Of a DNA stretch of 64,000 nucleotides, positions 28,046 to 41,000 are shown in pieces. Where the stretch lies: assembly GCF_000003815.2 (NCBI RefSeq), contig NC_049994.1:14269190-14333189 (forward strand), read 5' to 3'. The position numbers and the translations under genes are program-made. Under the pieces are notes generated by a model that saw only the letters and a program-made list of their open reading frames with translations, did not search any database and was not told the DNA's origin. The DNA comes from Branchiostoma floridae (Eukaryota; Chordata; Leptocardii; Amphioxiformes; Branchiostomatidae). The number at the start of each line of letters is the position of its first letter. The stretch's first letter is position 1.

Positions 28046-28729
28046 ATATGAAACAAATAACCAATAAAATACAACAAAACGGAAAGCTCACCTTTTCTTT
28101 GAAGTAGTCCTGTCAGGCTTGTAGACTAGATGGTCTGCAAGAAGTACTAGTTACGAAAAGGGAAAAGAGTGCTTTTTAACGAAAGGGGCAATCAAGTACC
28201 CAAAGCGGAGGACTGAAAGCTGTGGCTAACGTTGCCAAGAGTCTCCGGATTTTCTCCGGCTAGGTGTTCCAAACGAGCGACCAGCCACAAGAGAGAAGCC
28301 TTCGGGGCGAATTTTGGAACAGGTAGGGGCGGCTGGACTAAATCAGAGCTGACAGGCCATTAAGACGCCATTGTTGTGCGATGCCGGCTCTGTCTCGTCT
28401 GACTTATTGGTAAGAACAACACCCTGTCTGACAGGTCGTGATTACGACTTACGGCCGGCGGCGCGCGTGCGATGTTATCTGTGTCACCGGGCGGACCTTT
28501 GACCTGACCTTTGGCCCCTGGACAATGGTGGCCCGCTGAGCTGACTCTAACACGATTTGTTAATCCGGAGAAAGGCGCGAAAACTTTGTCAAACTTGTCA
28601 GCGTCTTTAGCTGATCCACACCTCGGGCAAAACTATCGGGAAAAGAGGATTAAAAGTTGTTGAGTCAAACTTTGTAGCATTCTAACTTATTTCTCAGTTC
28701 TTCCCCCAATCTTGCCCGTGCGTTTTCCT

Positions 28730-29186
28730 TCACTCGCTCGCTCACTCGCTCACTCGCTCACTCACTCACTCACTCACTCACTCACTCACTCACTCACTCA
28801 CTCACTCACTCACTCACTCACTCACTCACTCACTCACTCACTCACTCACTCACTCACTCACTCACTCACCTCACTCACTCACTCACTCACTCTCTCACTC
28901 TCTCACTCACTCACTCACTCTCTCACTCACTCACTCACTCACTCGCTCACTCACTCACTCGCTCACTCGCTCACTCACTCACTCGCTCGCTCGCTCGCTC
29001 GCTCGCTCGCTCGCTCACTCACTCACTCACTCACTCACTCACTCACTCACTCACTCACTCACTCACTCACTCACCTCACTCACTCACTCACTCACTCTCT
29101 CACTCTCTCACTCACTCACTCACTCACTCTCTCACTCACTCACTCACTCACTCACTCACTCACTCACTCACTCACTCACTCACTCA
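28730..29186 (+). repeat. (CTCA)n tract of 457 bp with a higher-order duplication
   Basis: Almost pure CTCA with CTCG and CTCT variants. The variant string CACCTCACTCACTC followed by CTCTCACTCTCTC occurs near 28866 and again about 206 bases later, so a long block of the tract was duplicated. The open Ser-Leu-Thr-His frame is a product of the repeat, not a gene. Confidence 0.95.
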
Positions 29187-31525
29187 GCTGAAGCTAGAGC
29201 ACATCACTGTGCAATGCGGGGAAACCTCACGGAGAGGAGCAAGGGACCAGTCCCTGGCCTTATCACCTAGGCAGGTAAGTGAGGTAACACATGTATCTAT
29301 AGAAGAGCAATGGCAGTCACCTCGTGTATTTGACTGAAAGATGCGAGGTCTAGTGAGGCCAAATTGCACTCTCAGACGCTTTACCTTTTTGTTTTCAAAC
29401 GTTTATCAGAACGACCTTGAAAAAAGTCTAAGGACGGACGTTTTACTTTCTGAACTTTCTAAAAGTTTATCAGAACGACCTTGAAAAAAAAACTTGTGCT
29501 CCCAAACTGTCCCAAACAGTGGAGTAGTAACTCTCTAAGCCCTATTCACGTGCGATATGAGTAGTAATTACCATGAAGTTGAGCCGACCGGCGGAGATGA
29601 CCGTTCCATTGATCCGAAATAATCGCAATATCCCGGAATATTTGTTTCAAACCTTGGGCAGCAGCAAGTACATTTTATGGATGACACCCTGATCATATGT
29701 GAGAGGGCGAAAATAAGGAACAAGATGCCATGGTACAAAAAGAACATGATGGGCAAAAAAGTAGCAGAGTATCATCCTAGTTAGTTTGCCATGGCTCCCA
29801 TACTCCCTCCTCAATATGGGATCTCAGGTAATCTCCTTAGGATGATATAAGATGGCTATATTTTCCAAATGAGGACCATAAACGTTGTAACAAGAATCAA
29901 AGCGACAAAATAGCCATCGAAGTAATTTATTCCTAGATTCAAGAAGTGCGTAAAGTAAAACTAGTGGAGTATCACCACAACAACACTCATGGCTACCTCA
30001 CTAATGTCACTTTTATCTACAACTTAACTCAAGGCTACCATTCCACATATTTTTTTTTACATAATGACTATTTTTCTCATGTTAAGAATTTGTTTCCGAA
30101 AAAGTCAATGCGTGCGCTGATCTCATCCACAAATTTTACTTGCTGTGGTCGTACTATATTACCCAAACCGTAATCGCATTTGAAGCACATGGGATAGCCG
30201 ACTCTTCTCTCCTTTGTGTTATAGGAATTTGTGAGAGAAATTATGGCGTGGGATCTGCCGGAGCTTATGGTTTTGTTTAGTAGGAATATTGCTTCAAGGG
30301 GATAAAATAGATTATAAGTAATCATGAGCACCATCCTTACACACTCAAGGTCAACGTTTGAAACTTTTTTTAGTTTATTTAGAGCAGAAAAACGTGATTC
30401 ATTGATTTGGTCGGAAGATTTGTTTACAATATTCAAGTTAGATGACCAAAGTCGCTTTATAATTACTGTACAAATGACAAGGTAGCGTTGAACCCAAGCT
30501 TAGAATTGCGAAAGAAACGTAGGTTTCGCCATTGGTGGAAACAGGACTCTGTGTGAACCGTTTCATCGCTGCACGCACACACAGTGACACACAAACACAC
30601 AAACACACACATATTAAGACCTACGAAAAGCCAAGCCCCTACTGAGCCTTCATGATCTTTATGATAGTGCGACCGCAGGTGTATGCTCGAAGTGTGATCA
30701 GACAAGACCGTTATATGTTACGTTCTCTGTTCCAGCCGCCTTGGGGAACCAGTGACCCGAGGTAATTGAGATGGCACTTGCAGCTGATGGTCGAAAAACA
30801 CCGATATGACATTTTCCGGGTCTGTTAAGACCGGAGCTCACCTGGGAGGCGGCTCGGGGGCAGGCGGGCGGTCCGCCGAGGCGCGCGGACAAGGCGAGCC
30901 GCTGACCCGAGACGGCGGGGTCGCGAGCAGGTGTAGCGGGTCGGCGTGATGGACGGGAAATCGATGGGACGCGAAGTGGGGAAGGGGGCGATGTCCTTCA
31001 AGAGTAGTCTGTGTAACACAAACTCCGCTGTCCAGGGCTGTAACTGGCCCCTCCCCGGCGGATGTTTGGCGGGCTGCTATAAGCGAAATTTAATCAGGCT
31101 TCTTCAAGAGTTGGTTTTTAGGAATTTTTGTCCTCACTTTTTTTTCAAAGTGAAGACCTACATAGAGTATACTTCAGTGCATAAAGTAGTCAGTGGCTTT
31201 CATTCGATGTGATAGAAAAAAATGAATATGCAACAAGAAAACACCAGGACATGTTGTTTATTTCTGACACTAAAAGTTTTAGTTTGGCCATGTGATTAAT
31301 GGAATATGGCGAAGGTAATAGGAACAGACGAGCAATAATAAAACATCGCAAATCGGCCTGAAACTAGAGCTATCTACTACGCTAAAACCAGGACCACAAC
31401 ATGTCAAGAACAGGAGGTACCAAAAAGCGCAACTTCTTCTGCAGTACCTTAGAAAGTCGCTAGGGCGCCCATTACTTCCCAACTCCTACCCACCTATATC
31501 CAATGTTTCTCGAGTTATGTTGTTC

Positions 31526-31527
<2 letters not shown>

Positions 31528-31558
<31 letters not shown>

Positions 31559-31568
31559 AAGACGTACA

Positions 31569-31621
<53 letters not shown>

Positions 31622-31627
31622 AGACAG

Positions 31628-31670
<43 letters not shown>

Positions 31671-31682
31671 AACACACAGACA

Positions 31683-31730
<48 letters not shown>

Positions 31731-31787
31731 AACACACACACACACACACACACACAAACAAACACACACACACACACACACACACAC
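31528..31787 (+). repeat. (CAGA)n/(CA)n compound microsatellite
   Basis: CAGA units, then long CA runs broken by CAAACA and CAGACA. Every frame is open through it as simple repeats; not coding. Confidence 0.95.
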
Positions 31788-32628
31788 TTTCTCGGCGACG
31801 GCAAAAAGCTACAGAAAACCGTCAGCCCGACTCAGAGGGTATGTGGAGGTCTGTAACGTAAACTGTTACATCTATACTATAGAGTCTTGGGTATACACTC
31901 AACAGTGGAACTCGTCTGTTTACACAACAGGCTGCAATCCAGACGGGCCTATTTGCAATGTGGAAAATTGATCCACTCATAACACTAAGCCACTTGTTTC
32001 GGGCAGACGTAGGGGGATTATCGCTTATACCCTCTCTGCACTGAGGCATTGAGCACCCCAGAACGGCTATCATTCATATCAATAGTTTAAGGAATTTCAT
32101 CGATGTGTATTTTGTAAGTTTTGCCGTGTATTCTGTAAGTTTTGCCGTGTATTCTTTACTTTTGGACTGACAAGGACAATGTGACAATGCACTCTAGTTG
32201 ATATAAACAACCGTCGGAGCTACATATAAACATGCGTGATAAGGTAAAGGGTAGTCTCATAGTCCATAGGGCCTAGGGCAGTGGGCTGTTCACAATTCAC
32301 GGTGTGAGCAATCTGTCAAATTTAGGAGTTTCCAATGGGCCGTCTCGTACACAAATTGAAGTGGGGTAAGATAGTCTCTAAAAGCCAAGAAGGAGTTAAT
32401 TGGCCTAAGAGTGAACTGTCCGGCCGGCCAACACTCCTTTGCTATGGTAAGTATTATAGGGCGATTCATGCGCCTTCCCAAAAGCGCTTGATATCAAACT
32501 ATGTACAGCATATCAGAAGCGCCGCTTTGCGGTATAATCAAATACTGCATGTTACGTTAAAAATGCCTCATATTGAGAATATGTCCGCTTTCGCCGAACT
32601 GTATTTTGTGAACTACCCAAAGTTCTCA

Positions 32629-32757
32629 TAATCTCCAGGCAGATCTAACGGCGGTATAAGAAGTTAAGCTGGCCGAGGAATGTTCTGAGCCACAGAGAAT
32701 ACTCCTTGGTCAGCTAAACTCCATATGCCACCGGTATGTAGATCTACCTGGAGATTA
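32629..32757. mobile_element. Short MITE with CTCCAGGCAGATCTA termini
   Basis: TAATCTCCAGGCAGATCTA at the left is mirrored by TAGATCTACCTGGAGATTA at the right, with a GGTCAGCT/AGCTGGCC pair inside. A related fragment (GGAGTTAATTGGCCTAAGAG, GTCCGGCCGGCC) lies at about 32365-32440. No clear target duplication. Confidence 0.65.
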
Positions 32758-32984
32758 GGTTTCTTTGGGTGAGCCGTTATCAGGTTTTACAAGAACCTAG
32801 TTTGTGGCCTGGTTCGACGTATTTTGACGGTGCTACGGCTGATTATATGGAGGGTTCGAAGTACTCGAATCGGCTCGTCACAGTTGCCTTTTGGGTCAGC
32901 CGACTTCACTTCACTTGGCCACCGAAGAGCGTTGAAAGATGATAAACAGACAGATTCTTTTTTGGCGACACCTCAAAGGCGGAG

Positions 32985-33075
32985 CCGTCAGTATAGTACT
33001 GCGATTACTCAAAATATTCTAATAATTCCACGAACGCATAGAAGAGAGGAACTCAAATCTTATGGCATGTTATCT
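32985..33075 (+). mobile_element. Possible LINE protein remnant
   Basis: In frame, IPRTHRREELKSYGMLSYGP resembles the PRT...Y...F....P-LWN stretch near the end of several LINE proteins. The motif is short and the downstream LWN is missing. Flanking DNA is AT-rich with no tail. Low-confidence call. Confidence 0.25.
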
Positions 33076-33980
33076 TATGGCCCAATATTAGTTTGTACAT
33101 ACTATTATACTTTTGATGTTGATACAGATTTTTGTTTAAGTTATTCAAAATAAGATTTCTGGATGCTAATGAATGCCAAAATGTCATGTCTGCTTTTCGT
33201 TGTTTTGATAGGTTTTAACTTCTTACAATAAAGTAAACAGCGTTATAGCTTTTTACATGTTTTACATTCTTTCTGAATGTTATAATAACTACTAAAACGT
33301 CACCTTTTGCCGATATTTTACTTTGCTTCTAGAATATGGAATGCTATGCTTTTACATGGCTATCGTTTGGAATTAGATAAGCCAGATATTTCAACAAGAC
33401 GCCTGGATTTTTTGATAAAGACAAATATTGGTTTATGGAACAGCTGTTGGTTGATGATAATATTTTGTTTTTAATTTATTTATTATCCTTTTCTAGAAAA
33501 TGGCTGGTATAGAGAAATTCGTGTTCCTTGTCAATGTTACCTTCTTACAATGAATAAAACGATATGTTTGGACATTAGCCGTTGAACAATTCTCGTTTGT
33601 TTAAATGCCGTTTTGGAGAGTAGCACAGCTAGATCACCTTACCACTTTGCCGCGCCAAAGCCTTTGTGATCCTTACTTTAGAAATTCCCATAGGGCGCGT
33701 TCTGCTACCTTTAACACCATACTTTGTTCTAACACAAACAGTTGCAAACCATGCATGTCTATACACGTGAATAATCTCTATGAAAAACATCACCAACGTC
33801 GTAGGTTTATTGTCACTACTTTATTGGATGAACGACACTTGTTAAACAAATGCCTAGTGACGTAACATACGTATCAGGGGCCCGTTGTAGTGACAGTGGC
33901 ATCAGCTTAATTACAAACTTGTTATCACGAATTTTTACAGAACAGCGTCGTCACAGTTGCGAGGCCCTATCGCCAAAGGT

Positions 33981-34983
33981 TTACATGTCGATCTCCTCGG
34001 TGGGGTGAGGGTTCTTTCGGTAACGGCGAACGGCAAGGGCTGTTCCGACGAGCGCGATCACTCCCACCGCCATGGCGGCGGCCACGAAGAGGATGCCGTA
34101 GAGCTTGACGTTCCTCGCCGGTATCTCTACCGACAGGCGCACTTCTGTAACATTGACACAGACGTTCATTGAACCAAAGTGAGATTTTCGGCATGTTCTA
34201 TAGAGAATTATAGCTGGGCAGAACTTGCAAAGCAATGGGCAAAGCGTTAGCCTGAAAGCCACCTGTGAACCTTCAATAGCCAGTATTTATTAAGTTTTGC
34301 GTCTTACGTTTCTTAGCGGAACTGTAGACCCTCGGCCTGAGGGTGTTCGCCTACCTACAAATCATTAAAGAAACTCCGGTGCGATACCTTGAGGGTTAGG
34401 GGCTTCTCGGCGTGCCATTGGGTGGGATCTGGCGCAGACGTCCTCGCAAGGGCTGTTGGGAGATGCGGCATTGCAGACCAGCACGTAACAGTGGAGGTAG
34501 TGCTGGCAGGTGGAAAAATACAAGATGGTAAAACGTCATCAAAGGTGTTCACTCGTATCATTGTTACAGGTTTGCGATAGCAAAATCTGTATTGGGTTCG
34601 CTCCCGTCCAAAGGCGCTGCCATTTGTTTCCCACTGGAGTGGTGTATGATGGGAAGGGGCGTCGCCATTTTTTGATGTGTCAATTTTCACGTTTGTTGTT
34701 ACGAGCGTGTTGTTGCGTTCTTGTTTTATACTATACTTGGCTAAACATTCCTCTGGAATATATGGTCCTCTCAATTGTACGCCATCTTCAATATACAGTT
34801 AACATTTCCATGTTTATCTGTAATGTTTTTGGATGGCTGTAGGTCTACATGTATGAGCAGAGTATGAAAAAGGAATTGAACTGATTTTCATAAGAAGGGA
34901 AAAACTATAGATAGCTGCACATTTTCTTTCATAAAAAAAATCTTTCGCTCTTTTTATCTCTCTCTCTCTCTGTCATGTATGTG

Positions 34984-35031
<48 letters not shown>

Positions 35032-38000
35032 ACGCACGCGCGGGTATCTGTGTGTGTGTCTGTAAGTTTGTGTGTATGTGTCTTTTGCGTAGCATGGAAC
35101 AAATCGCCATGACAACTACACACAGTGCAGAATTCTCTTTACAATATCCACATACCGGCGAGCCAGCAGCGGAGAGGAACTGGAAGGCCCTCATGCTGAA
35201 CCGCTCCACCGCCGGGGATGGGGAGGGCAGCTGGACCACATTACCGTCCGTAGGACACCTGGGAGAAGTAACGAAGACACAAGTTAACGATTTATAGGTA
35301 TGTAAAGCATTACAGAACATAGGTGATAGGAGTCTATATTCTACATATTCTTAAAGGTGATCCCGTACCCGTGTTTACGTGCTACTCGTGGATTGTCTTG
35401 TGCCACGAACATAAGCTTTTAACTTGAGCACGGCATAACTGTCTACAGTTGTATGTACTTTGTCGTTATTGTACAACAAAAAATGTATAGTAACAAAGTA
35501 GGGTATATTTCTTGACAAGAAAGATCTTTAAGTAGGCTGTGACAGAATCAGGCACAGACAAGGATTTACACAGCTTTTGTGTGACAAGTTTTGGTCCCCA
35601 GCAAGACGGTTGAATTTTGAGAGCTACCGATCGTATAAGGATCGTAATCTCCAAGCAGATCCAACGGTGCCATAAGATAGTATCAAAGCTGGACAAGAAG
35701 TGTAGCCGACCAAAGGGAGTCAGACGGGCACCGTTCGCATACACACCCCTAGGCCGGCTTCACTGCTGTGCCAACTTTTGATACTATCTTGGATCTGCTT
35801 GGATATTACAACGATTGCACGACGCATGTTGACCTCGCCCTTACTTGTTGTCGATGACGTAATACTGGGGATGGCTGGTGGGGTCGGTGGTGGTGGTTCC
35901 GTCGCAGCGCGTGGCCCTGATGCGCAGGTTCGAGTCCGACGACGTCAGGCGAGTCTCCACGTAGAGGGTGTCTCCGATGGGGACGTTGACAGGGGACCCC
36001 AGTTCTGTCTGGTAAGCGCTAGACTGGTAGAATTTCATCTCGATGTCGTACTCGCCGAAAGCGAAGGGATCGTACTGCAACCGAGCCATTTTCCCGCCAT
36101 CAGGTTGGAACACGCCGGTCACCAACCTCTCGCGAGACATGGCGCAGTGGAAGTCGAGATTTCCGGTAAACGTGATCTCGCTGCCATCGACCACGTTGAC
36201 GATCTGCTCGACCGAGTTGGAGTAGATGATGTAATTCTCAGTCTCCTGTGACCAAATGTCCAACGACAACAGTGAGATACATATGTCATATCATAGGCGT
36301 AGGTCCTAATTTGAAAACGGTAGTAAGTAGTGAGTAAGTCCTGCCGGATAGTTCACAGGCTTTTTTTGCACTTTCGGCCGTGACCCCTACGTGGCCCAGT
36401 GAGATACCATGCGGCTACCGGCTTATTTTTGGCACCGCCGGGCCCAGAGTTGATTTTAACTCGCTCGAGTTAAAATCACCCCGGGACCCGGTACCACAGA
36501 CGCCGTAACCTAATCTTGAGCACATTGGGGTGGCTTCGGGGCCCGGTCGGGGTTATACCTGTATATATGTATATAAGAGATCATCGACCAACCCTCAACA
36601 GAAAATTTATTTATAACTTTCACTACGGGTCTTACCTGTCGAGTGGTTCCGCATCCGCCCAGAGGTGTCTCAAACACGAGATGGGTGTCGTTGACGGTCG
36701 CGAGGCATGTCGGGTCATTGAGGTGGGTGGTTTGCTCGTCCAGGTGCGGAGCCGCACTCCTCAGGATGACGACTTGGATGACATCAGAGTTGCAGTTAAT
36801 GGTCATGCCGGGAGGGAGCGTTGTTGGGGGTACAGGGGTCGTGGTTGGTTCGGGGGTTGTGGTCGTGGTCGTTGTTGTTGGTTCAGGGGTTGTAGTTGTG
36901 ATCGTTGTAGGTTCTGGGGTTGTGGGTTCGGGAGTTGTAGTTGTGGTCGTTGTGGTTGGTTCAGGGGTTGTATCAGCGACAGCGTCGGTAGGTTTAGCGG
37001 TCACAGGCTTGTCGGTTTGCTGATCAGGGGTAGCTGGCACCGTGTCGGTCGCGGTGTCCGGTTTGGTGGTTAGGGGTTGGAGCGGACCAGCCGTAACGGG
37101 ACCGGCCGTAGCGGGACCGGCCGTAGCGGGACCGGCCGTAGCGGGACCGGCCGTAGCGGGACCGGCCGAAGGCGGTTGGGTTTCTGGCGCGGCAGATGGA
37201 GGTAAGGTTGTGGGACCCGCCGTGGTAGGAGCCGCAGTGGGCGGCGTTGGTGTAGCGACTGTATTGATGGAATCGAGAGGCGTTCGTCTGTTATTCGAGT
37301 CATTCGCCAATGAAAAAAAAAATCGAATTCTTGTGGCTTACTTAAAGTTGTAGTTATAAGTCAACTCCAATATGAAAATTTCTACTCCAATACTTGAATG
37401 GTTACTCCAGTGCATTTTCTTTATGTATGGCAATATTTGCTGCAAAAAGTTGACGTTATGTTGAGCTGTTTTGTGATCAGTCAAGATGGCGGCGATTCCA
37501 AGATGGCCGATCTATGACGTCACAGTCCAATATGGCAGCGCCCATTGACCCGACCGTCAGATCGTTAAAAAAACATTGCGATCTCTTATCCAAACATCTG
37601 CTTGAAGGTTAGCTCCCCTGTTACATGAAAGAATCAAACAACTTAACTAGCGAGGCTATTTTACGAAAGTCATTGTACTTTTATTGTGTCAATGAAGGTC
37701 ACATACTTATATTGATGTTGACGTCATCGATAGCCACGTGACACAGCCGGTCTGTCCCCCGGACGGTCTCGAACACAATCTGCCAAAAAAAAACACGACG
37801 ATATCATCATACACATGTATAAACATTCCACAACTAGCTACAAGTAGAATATAAGATTGCCATGCTGATAGGAGGCGAAGCATAAGTCGATGAAAGTTAC
37901 ATGCGTCGATCCAGGTAATAAGATACGCCAAAAAGGAGTTACACAAGTAACTGGATATGCTCTTGGAAACGTTCAGACATTTCAGATAACGTCCATTATC

Positions 38001-41000
38001 TTTCGTCAGCGACACTGAAGATATTTTATTGGAGAGCTTTAATATCCTAACTATGAATTGATTTGCAAATGAGATGAACAACTTTTTAGAAGTCAAGTAG
38101 GAAGCAAAATCGACAGCGCCCTCGCCGGGCCCCGGATTGTTTTTAGGTACTACACTTTCTTGTAAATGTGACACGCGTCATTCCAAAACAATCGCTTAAA
38201 GATATCGTAGCTTAGGATAAAGTCACATTTCTAAACCGACTTCCGGTCGGGCTGTTTGTTGAAACGAAAAATAGAAATGTATACGTAAAACAAGAGCTAT
38301 CTACCTCTCAAAATTCATAACCACATCATGTGCAGAACTCGAGATATCAAACCTGGAAGTTCCACTGCAGTGCCGTAACAAATCGTCAGGGGGCCAAAAA
38401 TCTAACCGTTTACAGGTCTCATCAGCGCCTACCCACATACCCAATATCAATACAACCCATCCAGGCGTTATCGCGTTATGCTGGTCTTCTACAAACACAC
38501 GCACACAAACGTTGGAAACCAGTACAAGCTTAGCCAGTACAAGCTTCCCGGTATATATTCCTTTCCCGGCATATTTCCCGGTTAAAAATCGCGAATCGCG
38601 CCCCCCCCCCCAAAAAAACGTACGATAAGGTTCCCAGAGAGGCCGGTGAAGGAGGCTACCGAAATACAACCTTCTTGGCGAAGGTAAATATATACACAAA
38701 TAATGCCTACCGGACAATTGCTAAAAGAAGCTTACCTGGTACGGTTCGTCAAAGTTGGGTGGATTGAGGGGGATGGTAGCGTGCATCCAGAGGAGAGAGT
38801 CGATGTCCTGTCTGTTAAAGACCTGCACCTCCTGTCCCCCCTGTAGTAGGTACACGGACAAGTCCAGGTCCCCGCCATTCATGTTGTACCAGAAGTCCAA
38901 CACGGCGGTGCCCATCATCATGGGACTCACCAGCCTGGCTTCATCGCCAGGGAAGTTGTTCGCGCAGTTGGACATCATGAACCACCCGTGTCCGTGTCCT
39001 GGCAAAGATAGAGGCTGTGTGAGTTTAGTCTAGTCTCAGTGATAGCTAGAAAATATGTCATGATTTCATTCGCGTACATGAATGCGTAAGTGATGTTAGG
39101 AATACGATTTCTAATGCTATTATGGCCATCCAGAGAAATGAAATTCATATGTGGCGAAACGACTTGTGTTTTGTTGCGAAACGGCACGTGCCTTCTCGCG
39201 AAACGACTTACTTTGTGGTGAAATGACGCGGCGAACTGACATTGTGGCGAAACGACTTGTTACCTTTAGTCTCTACCAGACTCCGGCCTGGCCGAATAGT
39301 AATAGGGGACTTGGGCCAAGTTAGAAATAAAAGCCTAGTTAATGATAGCTGGATAGACTGCAAACGACTGACTGAAATCCCATGGCAACTTATTTGGCCA
39401 CATTCTTCTCTCTAGTTTTATTCATCCAGCTGGCACGTCTGCTTGGAGACTATTGTGAATATTATCACATTGTTTTAAAAGAAGTCACGTAATTCACAAG
39501 CATAATTCTGCAAAAAGTCGGCTGATTATGTATTCATTTATACATGTCATATTGGAAAATAGTATTCTCCTGGACTTAAGTGCTGCTTTAATCCAAATTC
39601 ATGAATGAGACCTTATAGATAGATGGTTTATTACGCAACAATTGTATCAATGACATTATATGGTAATGTATAGACAACAAAGGGTACAGTCTAATACTAC
39701 ACATATGCGTTTTATCACAACAATTTCAGTTACTACGATACTAGTGAACTATATCGAGTGGAATCTGCGGTAGGTTACAATACATACATCAGATTGAGTA
39801 TTTCTATGCTACTAGCGACATAGACCTCATACAGTACCTCCCTGGTGCGTGTGGTCCTGCGTGGGCCCACTGCCTGTGATCTGGACGTGCCCGTGCCCAT
39901 GGCTGTGTCCGTCATACTGCTCCCAGTCCATCGGCGCCGAGGGATCGTTGTCGTAGCCGCACTCGCTGACGAAGTCATGGTCAAAGTTACAGAACTGTCC
40001 AGTGACTTTAAAAAAAATAAAGAAGAAAGAAAAGATTGTAAACCTAGAGTCCGTTCCGAGTCACCGCAGAGCTGTTTGTTGACATCGGCTAGAATTCATT
40101 TCATATCTTTGTAACGTGAACTATTTGTACTATGAATTTCATACTTGCAAACATTTTGAAATTTGTTTATACTTTTAAAGTATTTTCCCCTTGCTGGTGG
40201 AATGTTCAAAATATTCTAACTCGAAGTTAAAATCAACACTAGACCCGGTAACAAATAGACGACGTAAGCTAATTGTCATTACACAAAGAGATACCACCGC
40301 GATATCCAGCAGTCTAGTCTCCATGAAGCAGACCCTACGGTGCCTTAGAGATAGTATCAAAGCTGACAAAGGAGTATAGCCGGCACCGGTGCCCGTTTGA
40401 CACCCTTGGCCGGCTATCTCCCTTTGGCCGGCTATACTCCTTTGCCAGCTTTGATACTATCTCTAAGGCACTCTATCTCGTAGGATCTGCTTTGAGACTA
40501 CCAGCAGTCCACTGGGACAAATTTGTGCTACAGTCCCAATGGGTAGTCTCCAAGCAGACCCTACGGTGCCGGCTATTCTCCTTTGTCAGCTTTGATACTA
40601 TCTCCAACAACGGCACCGTAGGGTCTGCTTGGAGACTACCGATTGGCTCCGGCGCGACCAAAGCACAACTCGAAAATGTTATCCTAAAATAACAATGTGA
40701 GACGCCGACTACTCCTTGCCGGCCATGTGGTTCGTTGTATAGAGTCTGCCGGAAAACTCCTGCTCTGGTCACCTGATTTATTCAAGAAATATGTTGGTCG
40801 CCCAAGGCTAACTTTGAAGAAACTCATTGAGTCAGAAACTGGCCTAGATGGCCCGGGACTTCTCACTGCGATGGGAGACAGACTGTTCTGGAAATCAGAC
40901 TTTACTTGCTGCACCTCAAAATAGAGGATGAATAATGATAATGAATGATGAACAATGTGACATCAAATGGATACTCAGTACATCATTCAAATACCTGAGA

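Larger units (their letters stand above)
20116..28729. other. Non-coding, repeats and one assembly gap
   Basis: Holds the LINE fragment, a half MITE, the gap and the repeats listed separately. ATGATCATTGATTGATTG (22697) and AAATGAATAAATGAATGAATGG (24110) look like LINE 3' tails. 28.2-28.7 kb is CpG-rich (GGCCGGCGGCGCGCGTGCG). No gene recognised. Confidence 0.4.
29187..33980. other. Non-coding, with a small CpG-rich island at 30.83-31.06 kb
   Basis: The island (GGCGGGCGGTCCGCCGAGG, CGCGCGGACAAGG, GACGGCGGGGTCGCGAGC) is sharply bounded in AT-rich DNA. No supported exon is seen in it. The rest holds the CA tract, MITEs and possible LINE debris. Confidence 0.4.

Noticed and set aside
28712-29191. 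159-codon open frame of SLTH repeats
   Set aside because: Pure product of the CTCA microsatellite; no start context, domain or splice support.
31472-31861. Cys-Val and Thr-His rich open frames on both strands
   Set aside because: Caused by the CA/CAGA microsatellite, which leaves all frames open.
33605-33865. Frame with CKPC motif resembling the Cys linker before GIY-YIG in Penelope-like elements
   Set aside because: Only one short Cys motif, no GIY-YIG or reverse transcriptase residues nearby; too weak to call.
36516-37353. Long plus-strand frames rich in Gly-Val and Gly-Cys over copy A exon 5
   Set aside because: Antisense shadow of the Thr/Pro stalk and ZP exon; the minus frame has splice sites, domain match and a paralog.
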